Shown: positions 14,715 to 22,467 of the stretch, in pieces
How the letters are laid out: every line of letters begins with the position of its first letter
Numbering within the stretch: the stretch's first letter is position 1
Assembly (NCBI GenBank): GCA_964568395.1
Contig: CAZMPN010000017.1
Coordinates: 1 to 40,000 of the forward strand
DNA length: 40,000 bases
Source: UBA6016 sp964568395
GTDB lineage: Bacteria; Campylobacterota; Campylobacteria; Campylobacterales; UBA6016
Reading direction: 5' to 3'
Program-made: the position numbers and the translations under genes
The notes under the pieces: generated by a model
Databases searched by the model: none
Told to the model about the DNA's origin: nothing
What the model saw: the letters and a program-made list of their open reading frames with translations, nothing else

Positions 14715-15740
14715 TTGAAAAACATTAGACTACCTGCGGAGTGGGAAGAGCAGAGTTTTGTGCAGCTGACTTGGCCGCATGAAAATAGTGACTGGGGACC
14801 ATATCTTGACGAAGTGGAGCCGGTATTTCTGAACGTAGCCAAAGAGGTTGCAAAAAGACAGACGCTTCTGATAGTAGCTCACGATGACGAGAAAATAGTA
14901 GGCAAACTGAAAAACTTCGGCGTCAATCTCTCGAACGTAAAAATAGTCGAGATAGAGTCGAATGACACATGGGCGAGAGACCATGGCGGCATTACGATAC
15001 TAAAAGACGGCAAACCGGTAGTGATGGATTTTGTCTTTAACGGCTGGGGTCTAAAATTTGCCGCCGACAAAGACAATCTGATTACGCAAAATCTGGCAAA
15101 AGCAAAGTTCTTTAAAAACGCAAAAGTAAAAAGCGTAAGTTTTGCGCTTGAGGGCGGAAGCGTAGAGACGGACGGGAAAGGCACGCTGCTTACCACCAAA
15201 GAGTGCCTGCTGTCCCAAAACAGAAACAAAGGGATGTCAAAATCCAAAATAGAAAAAAAACTCAAAAAATATTTCGGTTTTAATCGTATATTGTGGCTTG
15301 AGCACGGCTACCTTGCCGGAGACGATACGGATAGCCATATCGATACGCTGGCTAGATTTTGCGACGAAAATACTATTTGCTACGTCTATTGCGACGACCG
15401 CGACGACGAGCACTATATAGAGCTAAAACTAATGGAAGAGGAGCTCGAAAAGTTAAAAACAGCCGACGGCAAGCCTTACAAACTGGTAGGACTTCCTATG
15501 CCGGATGCAAAATATGACGAGGACGGCAATAGACTCCCAGCTACGTACGCCAATTTTCTCATCATAAACGGGGCGGTATTGGTGCCGACATACAACGATA
15601 AACACGACATCGAGGCTATAAAACTGCTTGGAGAGTGCTTTAAAGACAAGGATATAGTGCCGATAGACGCGAGCGCCCTTATACTATGGCACGGCTCTAT
15701 CCACTGCATAACGATGCAATATCCGAAAGGGGTTATATGA
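14715..15740 (+). CDS. aguA: Agmatine deiminase
   Basis: Converts agmatine to N-carbamoylputrescine and ammonia in putrescine synthesis from arginine. Family motifs are complete: LTWPHENSDWG, NDTWARDHGG, FNGWG, LEGGSVETDGKGT, LEHGYLAGDDTDSHID, and the nucleophile Cys331 in HGSIHCITMQYP. Length (341 aa) is typical of the peptidyl-arginine-deiminase-like agmatine deiminases. The start is TTG 14715 with AAGG 6 bases upstream; the sequence from MKNIRLPAEWEEQ on fits the family start. The stop overlaps the ATG of aguB by 4 bases, so the two polyamine enzymes are coupled. Confidence 0.95.
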   Translation: MKNIRLPAEWEEQSFVQLTWPHENSDWGPYLDEVEPVFLNVAKEVAKRQTLLIVAHDDEKIVGKLKNFGVNLSNVKIVEIESNDTWARDHGGITILKDGKPVVMDFVFNGWGLKFAADKDNLITQNLAKAKFFKNAKVKSVSFALEGGSVETDGKGTLLTTKECLLSQNRNKGMSKSKIEKKLKKYFGFNRILWLEHGYLAGDDTDSHIDTLARFCDENTICYVYCDDRDDEHYIELKLMEEELEKLKTADGKPYKLVGLPMPDAKYDEDGNRLPATYANFLIINGAVLVPTYNDKHDIEAIKLLGECFKDKDIVPIDASALILWHGSIHCITMQYPKGVI

Positions 15741-16618
15741 AACTAAAAGTAGCGTTAATACAGCAAAGCTGCTCCGAGAATAGATCGGAGACCGTAGCAA
15801 AAACTATCGGCATGATAAGAGAGGCGGCCTCCAGGGGGGCGAGGCTGATATGCCTTCAGGAGCTGCACACAGGCGTATATTTTTGCCAAGCGGAAGACGT
15901 CAACAGGTTTGATATGGCCGAATCCATCCCGGGACCGTCTACGGACGAGTTTGGAGCCATAGCAAGAGAGCTTGGCGTCGTAATAGTGCTCTCTTTGTTT
16001 GAAAAAAGAGCGGCTGGACTATATCATAACACTGCCGTAGTGCTAGAAAAAGACGGCAGCATAGCCGGAACATACAGGAAGATGCATATTCCGGACGATC
16101 CGGCGTTCTATGAGAAATTCTACTTCACGCCCGGCGACCTCGGTTTCAACCCGATAAAAACAAGCGTCGGAAATCTTGGGATACTCGTATGCTGGGATCA
16201 GTGGTATCCAGAGGGAGCCAGGATAATGGCCATGAACGGAGCCGATATGCTAATCTATCCTACCGCCATAGGCTACAATCCGGATGACCAAAAGGACGAG
16301 CAGACAAGGCAAAGGGACGCATGGATAATCTCGCAAAGAGCTCACGCCGTAGCGAACGGCCTCAACGTAATCAGCATCAACAGGGTCGGACACGAACCTG
16401 ACTTCTCTGGCGTCTGTAGCGGGATCAAGTTTTGGGGAAATAGCTTCGTAGCCGGTCCCCAGGGCGAATTCCTAGCGCATGCCTCCGAAGAAGACGAAGA
16501 GATAGTGGTCTGCGATATAGACTTGGAGCGTAGCGAAAACGTACGCAGATGGTGGCCATTTTTCAGGGATAGAAGAATAGACGCTTACGGCGAGATACTG
16601 AACAGGTGGGGCAAATGA
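15737..16618 (+). CDS. aguB: N-carbamoylputrescine amidase
   Basis: Nitrilase-superfamily hydrolase that turns N-carbamoylputrescine into putrescine, CO2 and ammonia, the step after AguA. The catalytic triad is visible: E42 (CLQELHTG), K115 (YRKMHIPDD) and C152 (LVCWDQWYPEGA). Length (293 aa) is usual. The start is ATG 15737, within ATGA overlapping the aguA stop, with AAAGGGG just upstream; an upstream frame-open extension to 15686 lies inside aguA and is rejected. Its stop overlaps the kdsB start, so polyamine and KDO genes share one transcript. Confidence 0.95.
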   Translation: MKLKVALIQQSCSENRSETVAKTIGMIREAASRGARLICLQELHTGVYFCQAEDVNRFDMAESIPGPSTDEFGAIARELGVVIVLSLFEKRAAGLYHNTAVVLEKDGSIAGTYRKMHIPDDPAFYEKFYFTPGDLGFNPIKTSVGNLGILVCWDQWYPEGARIMAMNGADMLIYPTAIGYNPDDQKDEQTRQRDAWIISQRAHAVANGLNVISINRVGHEPDFSGVCSGIKFWGNSFVAGPQGEFLAHASEEDEEIVVCDIDLERSENVRRWWPFFRDRRIDAYGEILNRWGK

Positions 16619-17334
16619 TAATAATCCCCGCCCGCCTCGCCTCGACAAGGTTTCCAGGCAAGATAACAGCAGACGTTCTCGGTCTGCCGATGGTTATTAG
16701 ATGCGCAAAAAACGTCTCGTCGATAGACGACGTAGTGGTGGCATGCGACGACGAGAGCGTAAAGGAGCTCTGCTCGTCATACGGGGTAAAGGCCGTCATG
16801 ACCTCAAAAGAGCATAATAGCGGGACGGACAGAATCAACGAAGCCGCAACGATACTAGGTCTTTGCAAGGACGATATAATAGTAAACGTACAAGCCGACG
16901 AGCCTTTCTTGGAAAAAGAGATAGTTTTAGCCGTAAAAGAACTCGTCAAAAACGAAACAAACAGTTTCAAGATGGCAAGCTGCTACAAGCCCATCGATAA
17001 ACATATGGCCGAAAATCCGAATATGGTAAAGGTAATAACCGACAAAGACGGATATGCGATATATTTTTCAAGAAGCGTCATACCTTACGATAGGGATGGC
17101 GGCTTTTACGACTACAACGGGCATCTCGGCATATACGGCTTTGACGTAGGAAGCCTTAGGGAGTTTTGCGCCCTGGGCAGTTCCAGACTTGAAAACATAG
17201 AAAAGCTGGAACAACTAAGAGCGGTAGAGGCTGGATACAAGATAAAAATGACAAAAGTGGAAACAAGAAGCTTTGGAATCGATACGCCGGAAGATTTGGC
17301 GGAAGCTAAAGCTCTGTTTGGAGGCGGACAATGA
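16615..17334 (+). CDS. kdsB: CMP-KDO synthetase (3-deoxy-manno-octulosonate cytidylyltransferase)
   Basis: Activates KDO with CTP to CMP-KDO for transfer to lipid A. Nucleotidyltransferase motifs: IIPARLASTRFPGK at the N-terminus, ACDDE, SGTDRINEA, VNVQADEPFL, YFSRSVIPY, HLGIYGFDVGSL, LEQLRAVEAG and GIDTPEDL. The start is ATG 16615, which overlaps the aguB stop (ATGA), with AGGTGGGG just upstream; the GTG at 16606 is less likely. Length of 239 aa is normal. The stop overlaps kdsC by 4 bases. Confidence 0.95.
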   Translation: MIIIPARLASTRFPGKITADVLGLPMVIRCAKNVSSIDDVVVACDDESVKELCSSYGVKAVMTSKEHNSGTDRINEAATILGLCKDDIIVNVQADEPFLEKEIVLAVKELVKNETNSFKMASCYKPIDKHMAENPNMVKVITDKDGYAIYFSRSVIPYDRDGGFYDYNGHLGIYGFDVGSLREFCALGSSRLENIEKLEQLRAVEAGYKIKMTKVETRSFGIDTPEDLAEAKALFGGGQ

Positions 17335-17846
17335 AAAACCTATCCAAGATAAAGGCTTTTATATTCGACGTGGACGGCGTATTGACCGGCGGCGAGATAA
17401 TATATTCAAATAGCGACGACGAGATGAAGATATTCAATATCCAAGACGGCTGGGCTATAGTAGAGCTAAAAAAGTACGGCTTTGTAACGGGAATAATCAC
17501 CGGCAGAAGCTCCGGGCTGGTAGAGAAAAGGGCTAAAGAGCTAAAAATAGATTATCTAGTCCAAGGGCAACTGAAAAAACTCGACGCCTATGAAGATTTT
17601 AAATCAAGATACTCTATTGCGGACGAAGAGATTGCGTATATGGGCGACGACCTAATAGACCTGCCTATACTCGTCAGATGTGGATTTGCGGCGTGTCCGG
17701 CCGATGCAAACAACGAAGTAAAAAGCAGGGTCGATATGGTAAGCAGCCATTTTGGCGGCAAAGGCGCGGTCAGGGAGATGATAGAAAAAGTGCTGAAAGA
17801 ACAGGGGTTGTGGGACGAAATTATTAAAAATTTTGTTGCCAAGTAA
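17331..17846 (+). CDS. kdsC: KDO 8-phosphate phosphatase
   Basis: HAD-superfamily phosphatase that removes phosphate from KDO 8-phosphate, between the KdsA and KdsB steps. HAD motifs: FIFDVDGVLTGG (nucleophile D13, acid D15), GIITGRSS, the Lys in QGQLKKLDAY, and YMGDDLIDLPIL. Short, cap-free C0 form of 171 aa as expected for the tetrameric KdsC group. ATG 17331 overlaps the kdsB stop (ATGA). With kdsA divergent next door, all soluble KDO steps after arabinose 5-phosphate are in one locus. Confidence 0.94.
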   Translation: MKNLSKIKAFIFDVDGVLTGGEIIYSNSDDEMKIFNIQDGWAIVELKKYGFVTGIITGRSSGLVEKRAKELKIDYLVQGQLKKLDAYEDFKSRYSIADEEIAYMGDDLIDLPILVRCGFAACPADANNEVKSRVDMVSSHFGGKGAVREMIEKVLKEQGLWDEIIKNFVAK

Positions 17847-17858
17847 AAAAGTTTTTGT

Positions 17859-17864
17859 TATAAT
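17859..17864 (+). promoter_or_regulatory. Putative -10 box of the cytochrome c gene
   Basis: A perfect TATAAT in the 48-base gap between kdsC and the cytochrome gene, about 30 bases before its ATG. No clear -35 is seen, as is usual in this phylum. Confidence 0.55.
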
Positions 17865-17894
17865 CTTTACCAAATCTTTACAAAAGGATGCGTA

Positions 17895-18224
17895 ATGAAG
17901 GTTATCAAAGCATTGGCTATCGTCTCCATCGTCTCAACATGTTCCCTGTTTGCGGCTGAAAAGGCGGAAAAAGTAGACGGCGCCGCAATATTCAACAAGT
18001 ACTGCAAGCAATGCCACGGCGAAAAAGGCGACAAACACGTAGCCGGCAAAACGGCTCAAATATCCGCGCTGCCGAAAGAGACCATTATAAAAGCGTTAAA
18101 AGACTATAGAAGCGGCAAAAGAAGCCAGCACGGCATGGGTCAAGTCATGAAATCGGAAGTTCTTAAAAATAGCGATGCCGAAATCGAAGCTTTGGCGACA
18201 TACATAACTAGTTTGAAAAAATAA
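17895..18224 (+). CDS. Small periplasmic class I cytochrome c
   Basis: 109 aa electron carrier. The Sec signal peptide (MKVIKALAIVSIVSTCSLFAA) is followed by the heme site C37-K-Q-C40-H41. M81 or M85 in HGMGQVM is the likely distal ligand. The end (DAEIEALATYITSLKK) is the usual last helix of cytochrome c553-type proteins. A good AAGGA lies 7 bases before the ATG. It has its own promoter (TATAAT) and a GC-rich hairpin behind it, so it is probably a one-gene unit. The redox partner is not shown by the context. Confidence 0.93.
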   Translation: MKVIKALAIVSIVSTCSLFAAEKAEKVDGAAIFNKYCKQCHGEKGDKHVAGKTAQISALPKETIIKALKDYRSGKRSQHGMGQVMKSEVLKNSDAEIEALATYITSLKK

Positions 18225-18235
18225 GAGAGTATTAA

Positions 18236-18260
18236 GAAGAGAGGCGCCGAGGCGCCTTTT
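18236..18260. terminator. Bidirectional hairpin terminator between convergent genes
   Basis: AGGCG-CCGAGG-CGCCT, extended by G-T and A-T pairs on the outside and followed by TTTT on the plus strand. It lies just after the cytochrome c stop and just before (in plus coordinates) the stop of the convergent small gene, so it can serve both; the minus-strand side has a run of A/T only in part. Confidence 0.6.
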
Positions 18261-18263
18261 GAC

Positions 18264-18422
18264 TTATTTAGAAGCGTTTTTTTCAGCTTTAGTAGCGTTA
18301 GCTTCTTTTTTAGCTTTTTTAGCTTTTTTAGTTACGTTTTTTTCAGCTTTAGTAGCGTTAGCTTCAGAAGCGAATACAGATGTAAGACCAAGAGCGATTA
18401 GTAGAGCAACTACTTTTTTCAT
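18264..18422 (-). CDS. Small secreted Lys/Ala-rich protein with an internal repeat
   Basis: 52 aa. ATG 18422 has AAGGGA 8 bases upstream and a TATAAT farther up. The signal peptide MKKVVALLIALGLTSVFA-S is clear. The mature part of about 34 residues has the decapeptide EANATKAEKN twice (residues 20-29 and 40-49), separated by a run of Lys and Ala (TKKAKKAKK). The DNA under the repeat is a 31-bp exact direct repeat with 60-bp period. The codons are strongly biased to GCT, AAA, GTA and CTA, unlike the GCC/GCG-rich neighbours, which suggests high expression. I recognise no family; a cationic periplasmic protein of unknown role is what the sequence shows. Confidence 0.75.
   Translation of the reverse strand: MKKVVALLIALGLTSVFASEANATKAEKNVTKKAKKAKKEANATKAEKNASK
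18275..18365. repeat. Pair of 31-bp exact direct repeats, 60-bp period
   Basis: Copies at 18275-18305 and 18335-18365 are identical and exactly 20 codons apart, inside the small secreted protein gene, so the repeat keeps its reading frame. It looks like an in-frame duplication that could expand or contract. Confidence 0.85.
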
Positions 18423-18471
18423 TTGAAAATCCCTTTTTTTAATTTTTGTACCTTTGCGATACTTGGCCGGA

Positions 18472-18477
18472 ATTATA
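18472..18477 (-). promoter_or_regulatory. Putative -10 box of the small secreted protein gene
   Basis: TATAAT on the minus strand, about 50 bases upstream of the ATG at 18422, followed 10 bases further upstream by a second TATAAT-like copy. No clear -35. Confidence 0.45.
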
Positions 18478-18558
18478 AAGATTATATGTGATTTTTTTGT
18501 GAATTCGATATACTTTTTTTGAATTTTTGAATAAAATTACATAAAAAAGGCTGTATTT

Positions 18559-19194
18559 GTGAAAAATATACTTAAAACATCGGCAATGACTCCCGCCTAC
18601 CTCAAAAAAGCAGACAGATACTTCAAATCAAAAAGCCCTATATTTGATACGTTTGACGAGTTCTTTTTGCACGTCGGCTCCATAATCAACAAGACACACA
18701 AAACGGCGCAAGAGATGGTCGAGCTCGCAATAGAGGACATAGTCTTCGGCTCACAGGACGAAATGATGGGGCATGTGAGTCTGTATTTCGAGTTTCACAA
18801 TAAAATAGTCAAATTCCTTGAGCTTTTAGAAACATGTAAAAACGAGGATGAGCTTCTAAGCAAAATTTCCGCCTTGTCCGGCGCGCTTCTAAGGCTTTCA
18901 AATACACCAAAGGACAAAATAGGCCTTTTGGTTGCCGAAAGAGCTAAAGAGCTTATCTTGATAGTTTTTGACGACTACTCCATATCGTATGCCGATCAAA
19001 AGGCGATTAAGGCGTCATTCAAAGATAAGTTCCTGCAAGAAGCGATTCTTGACGCCGTAGCGAAGATTGAGAAACTGGAGAGGGAGGAGGCTAAGCAAAA
19101 AGAGTGTGCCGAGCTGCTGAAACTCACGATACTGCTTGCCATGTTCTTTTATAGGTTAAGAAAAGAGAATAAAGCCGGGAAGACTTGGAAATAG
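18559..19194 (+). CDS. Unknown helical cytosolic protein
   Basis: 211 aa; I do not recognise a family. The sequence is Lys/Glu/Leu-rich and predicts mostly helices, with no signal peptide. Hydrophobic helix-like stretches occur at about 128-138 (AKELILIVFDD) and 184-197 (LLKLTILLAMFFYRL); the last may be a buried or membrane-touching helix between basic and charged residues. The start is GTG 18559 with AAAGG 7 bases upstream and a TAAAAT (18532-18537) as possible -10. It is alone on the plus strand and ends 13 bases from the convergent nitroreductase. Confidence 0.75.
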   Translation: MKNILKTSAMTPAYLKKADRYFKSKSPIFDTFDEFFLHVGSIINKTHKTAQEMVELAIEDIVFGSQDEMMGHVSLYFEFHNKIVKFLELLETCKNEDELLSKISALSGALLRLSNTPKDKIGLLVAERAKELILIVFDDYSISYADQKAIKASFKDKFLQEAILDAVAKIEKLEREEAKQKECAELLKLTILLAMFFYRLRKENKAGKTWK

Positions 19195-19207
19195 GAGCAT
19201 ATGCGCC

Positions 19208-19849
19208 CTATTCCACAAAAGTTGTGATCTCTTCCATCGGAAGCCTTAGCTGTTGAGTTTGAGGCTTTGCCCTATAACCAAAACATATGGCGTAGGCTAC
19301 CGAGTATTTATCCTTATCAAAAGCCGAAACATTTTTGGATAATACCTCCTCAAAGGCGTCATAGTTGAACCCTTCAATCGGACAGCTGTCTATGCCTAGC
19401 ACGGCGGCTCCAGTCATCATATTTGCGCTGGCGATATATACCTGCATCTTAGACCAATCTTCTACGCTTGGCTTTAGGTCTTTTTTTAAGAAGTTATCAA
19501 AAACGGCGTTGACCATTTCAAGCCTTTTAGGATCTCCGCCCGCTTTTCTGTTGAACGATTTTTGTAGATATTCGCTATTGCCCTCAAACCAGCAAGGCTT
19601 TTTTGCCAAAAGCACGACGAAGTGCGAGCAGCTTGTTATTTGCCATTGATCCCAACATACAGGTCTAAGGGCGGCCTTTACCTCGTCATTTGTGATTACT
19701 AGAAAATGCCAGTGTTCAAGCCCGAAAGAAGACGGCGATTTTCTGCCGGCCTCGAGTATAAACTCAAAATCATCTTTTGGGATTTTTTTGCTCTCGTCAA
19801 AAAGTTTGCAAGCATGTCTAAAATCCATAGCTTCCATAAATGTTTTCAT
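19208..19849 (-). CDS. Nitroreductase-family NAD(P)H flavoprotein
   Basis: 213 aa, FMN-dependent oxidoreductase of the NfsB/NfnB type. Visible family features: FRHACKLFDESKKIP near the start, the FMN loop RKSPSSFGLEHWHFLVI, the ASANMMTGAAVLGIDSCPIEGF helix-turn, and the C-terminal AYAICFGYRA-KPQTQQLRLPMEE. Such enzymes reduce nitroaromatics or quinones; the real substrate is not shown. It begins 3 bases after the ParB-like gene's stop, so it is the last gene of the dapD-parB-like unit. Confidence 0.9.
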   Translation of the reverse strand: MKTFMEAMDFRHACKLFDESKKIPKDDFEFILEAGRKSPSSFGLEHWHFLVITNDEVKAALRPVCWDQWQITSCSHFVVLLAKKPCWFEGNSEYLQKSFNRKAGGDPKRLEMVNAVFDNFLKKDLKPSVEDWSKMQVYIASANMMTGAAVLGIDSCPIEGFNYDAFEEVLSKNVSAFDKDKYSVAYAICFGYRAKPQTQQLRLPMEEITTFVE

Positions 19850-19852
19850 ATA

Positions 19853-20659
19853 CTAAGCCTTTAAAAACAGAGCTTCAATCTCTGCTATCTTCTGCTTTAA
19901 CAATCCTCGTTTTTCTTCATCCAGCGCTTTCGAGTCGATCCTGAACTTATACACTCCGGCTCTCTCCTTGGCCAAAAACGGCTCAGGCTCCACCCTGCCC
20001 TCGGCCCTTAGATGACGTATGAGCATCAGTGCCTCTTCCCTGCCGAGTCCCTCGCCCGCTATTTTATTGAATGCATCTAGTGCGGTATCCGGCTCTAGCG
20101 AATTCAGGGCGGCTATGACCTCTAAATCCCTGTAGTCGGCCATCTTGATGGCGTCTATAACGAACTTAGGGAGTTTTATCGACGAGAGATGTTTGCTGAT
20201 GGTGGCGTCCGAATATCCGAAAGCATCGGCAAGCTCTTTTTGGGAAGAGAACGTCTTTCCGTCTAGCAGCTCGGCAAAAGCAAAGCCGACCTCTATCGGA
20301 TGGAGCCTCTTTCGCTCGAGGTTTTCCACTAGGGCCAAAATGCCAAACTTCTCGTTTTTTAGCTCGGAGGCAAACACGAAAGCGTTTATCTTGGTCTTAC
20401 CCAGCTGTTTCGCGGCAAGCAATCTTCTCTCGCCGCCTATAAGCGTATATGTACCGTCTCCGTTTTCGCATACGACTATCGGCTGCAAGAGCCCGTGCTG
20501 GCCTATTGAGTTTGCGAGCTCATCTATATCGCAAGCCTCAACCTCAAATCTCGGCTGCCTAGGATTTTTAAAAACCTTCGATATCTCTATCTCCAGCGCT
20601 TTTCCGACATCGGAAAACATAGAACCGAAAGAGCCTTGATTCGAGTTTTTCTTTTTCAT
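19853..20659 (-). CDS. ParB/Spo0J-like partition protein, without an adjacent ParA
   Basis: 268 aa. N-terminal ParB nuclease-like/CTPase fold: NPRQPR, IDELANSIGQHGLLQPIVV, GGERRLLAAKQLG and ENLERKRLHPIEVG correspond to the conserved ParB boxes. A central helix-turn-helix follows (FSSQKELADAFGYSDATISKHLSSIKLP) and a C-terminal part that should dimerise. CTP binding and parS-type site binding are expected from the family. No parA is adjacent; genes on each side are dapD and a nitroreductase, both 3 bases away. It could be the chromosomal ParB moved from ParA, or a second ParB-like regulator such as a Noc-like factor. Confidence 0.85.
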   Translation of the reverse strand: MKKKNSNQGSFGSMFSDVGKALEIEISKVFKNPRQPRFEVEACDIDELANSIGQHGLLQPIVVCENGDGTYTLIGGERRLLAAKQLGKTKINAFVFASELKNEKFGILALVENLERKRLHPIEVGFAFAELLDGKTFSSQKELADAFGYSDATISKHLSSIKLPKFVIDAIKMADYRDLEVIAALNSLEPDTALDAFNKIAGEGLGREEALMLIRHLRAEGRVEPEPFLAKERAGVYKFRIDSKALDEEKRGLLKQKIAEIEALFLKA

Positions 20660-20662
20660 CTG

Positions 20663-21865
20663 TTAGTGCAGAGCCTCGTTTAGTTTTATCTCTCTTTTAC
20701 TCCTAAACGCCATTATTTTGCCGTTTGTGCTATTTTGTCTGAAGTGTACGCCCTTGAAACCGCCGATGTCCATACCTTTTGTGATAAACTCGCCATCTTT
20801 CATTTCGCCTTTCGGCGTTTCGCCGTTGTTTGCTTCTTTAATTTTCTCAAGCTCTGCCGCAGGGACGGAGATTTTTGTACCCTCAAGGATCGCGATACCT
20901 GCGTCTATGATAGAGCCGTCACCCATAGGAATACCGCACACAGCGTTTGCGCCGACCAGGCAGTTTTCGCCTATCGTAATCGGATTGCCGTTTGTGCCGC
21001 TGAGAACGCCGAGAATCGAGCCGCCGCCCCCGACGTCCGAACCTTCGCCCACAACCGCGGAGCTTGACACGCGCCCTTCTATCATCGATTTGCCGAGCGT
21101 TCCCGCGTTGAAGTTCACATAGCTTGCGCCAGGCATTATCGTGGTTCCGGCGCCTAGCTGCGCGCCGAATCTCACTTTCGTGGTATCCAGTATCCTGGTG
21201 TTGTCGGCCGGAATGATATGCTGCAAGAATCTTGGGAATTTATCCACGAATTCGACATGCGGGAAGGCGCCCTCCAGCTTCATCTCTATCTCGTTGGCTC
21301 TCAGGTAATCAAGCTCGTACGGCTTGCCGGAGACCCAGGCGCAGTTGTGAAGCGCCCCGAATATACCGTCCAGCTTCAGGCTTCTTAGCGCCGCCTTACC
21401 GGTAGAGAGCGCGTACAACTTCAAATATCCCGCCTCTACGCTTTTTACCGGCATGTCGTCAAATATCATTACAAACTCATAGCCCCTATCGCAAAATTTA
21501 CCTTTTTTGATTAGGTTTGCGAGGGTTTGCACTATCTGTACGTTTTTGTGGGCGTCGCCTACCGCTTCGCCGAGAAAAGGCTCAAAAGAGGCCAGCGCGC
21601 TAGCTACGAACGCTTTGTTTGCGGGCACGACCGCTTCTGACGCCGAAAAGTCGATAGCGCTGCCGCTATCCATGGCCGCTTTGACATAGACGGCGAAAGA
21701 GCCGAAATTCTCTTTCCAGTTTATTATCGGGAAAGTAGCTTGAAGGATTTTTGATTTATCCAGCTGACCTCTGTCTACGCGGCAAATGCCAAAACCTATA
21801 GGCTCCCTGTATCCTGCTGTTTTTTTCACCTCTTCGGTCAACGCCTTAAATTCTTCTTTAGTCAT
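20663..21865 (-). CDS. dapD: Tetrahydrodipicolinate N-succinyltransferase (long Campylobacter type)
   Basis: Uses succinyl-CoA to succinylate tetrahydrodipicolinate in lysine and meso-diaminopimelate synthesis. 400 aa, the long form of Campylobacterota. The left-handed beta-helix with hexapeptide repeats covers about 235-330 (VRFGAQLGAGTTIMPGASYVNF, VGEGSDVGGGGSILGVL, IGENCLVGANAVCGIPMGDG). ATG 21865 has AAGGAGATAGAG upstream that lies in the end of the DedA gene (7-base gap). It supplies diaminopimelate for peptidoglycan. Confidence 0.93.
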   Translation of the reverse strand: MTKEEFKALTEEVKKTAGYREPIGFGICRVDRGQLDKSKILQATFPIINWKENFGSFAVYVKAAMDSGSAIDFSASEAVVPANKAFVASALASFEPFLGEAVGDAHKNVQIVQTLANLIKKGKFCDRGYEFVMIFDDMPVKSVEAGYLKLYALSTGKAALRSLKLDGIFGALHNCAWVSGKPYELDYLRANEIEMKLEGAFPHVEFVDKFPRFLQHIIPADNTRILDTTKVRFGAQLGAGTTIMPGASYVNFNAGTLGKSMIEGRVSSSAVVGEGSDVGGGGSILGVLSGTNGNPITIGENCLVGANAVCGIPMGDGSIIDAGIAILEGTKISVPAAELEKIKEANNGETPKGEMKDGEFITKGMDIGGFKGVHFRQNSTNGKIMAFRSKREIKLNEALH

Positions 21866-21872
21866 ATTATCT

Positions 21873-22424
21873 CTATCTCCTTTTCGTAGTTTTGACCATA
21901 TAAAAATATATTCCGCCCACCACCGATATCAAAACGACCGGCGCGATGAAAGGATACGCTTCTATAAAAAGTAGCGCCTTCATAATAAGCGCGCCGGAAA
22001 AATATGCCGCAACCCCGACCACAATGGCCCACAAAAAAGAGGCCGCAAAATTAAGAACGATAAATCTCGGCGCGCTATATTTTGTAATTCCGGCGGTAAG
22101 AGGCACAAGCGTCTTTATGCCGTATATGAATTTCTGGATGAATATAATGAGCGAGCCGTGCCTTTTCATCAAAAGATGGGTAAGAGCCAGCTTTCTTCTA
22201 TGTTTTTTCAAAAAAACCATCGCATCCGTTTTAGAGTTTCTGGCAAAATAAAAAAGTGCCGTAGAGCCGGCAAAATTTGCGACTCCAGCCAGCAATACGC
22301 AGGCGACTATGCTCATCTTGCCCATGCTGCTGAATACGGCGGCCGTCGCAATACCTATAAAACCGCCGCCAAAGCTATAGACAAAAAGCAAAAAATAGCC
22401 TATATCTTCCAGCTGCCCGTTCAC
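21873..22424 (-). CDS. DedA-family membrane protein
   Basis: 183 aa, small polytopic protein of the DedA/VTT group, members of which flip undecaprenyl phosphate or phospholipids across the inner membrane. Helices at about 8-35, 38-60, 115-150 and 155-175. The re-entrant loop motif is present in altered form, FIQKFIYGIKTLVPLTAGI, and GGGFIGIATAAVFSS matches the first re-entrant segment. GTG 22424 has AGAGGT 6 bases upstream. It follows addA by 43 bases and precedes dapD by 7 bases. The substrate is not known. Confidence 0.85.
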   Translation of the reverse strand: MNGQLEDIGYFLLFVYSFGGGFIGIATAAVFSSMGKMSIVACVLLAGVANFAGSTALFYFARNSKTDAMVFLKKHRRKLALTHLLMKRHGSLIIFIQKFIYGIKTLVPLTAGITKYSAPRFIVLNFAASFLWAIVVGVAAYFSGALIMKALLFIEAYPFIAPVVLISVVGGIYFYMVKTTKRR

Positions 22425-22467
22425 GCAAAACCTCTATTTTAAAGCGAGAAGTCTACTTAAAGCTTTA

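Noticed and set aside
15686..15736. Longer N-terminus for aguB
   Set aside because: It lies wholly inside aguA, and the nitrilase fold begins at MKLKVALIQQ, with the ATG overlapping the aguA stop and AAAGGGG in front.
18275..18365. Repeats that could suggest a small CRISPR array
   Set aside because: There are only two copies, in frame inside a gene, with a coding spacer and no cas genes. They encode a repeated decapeptide.
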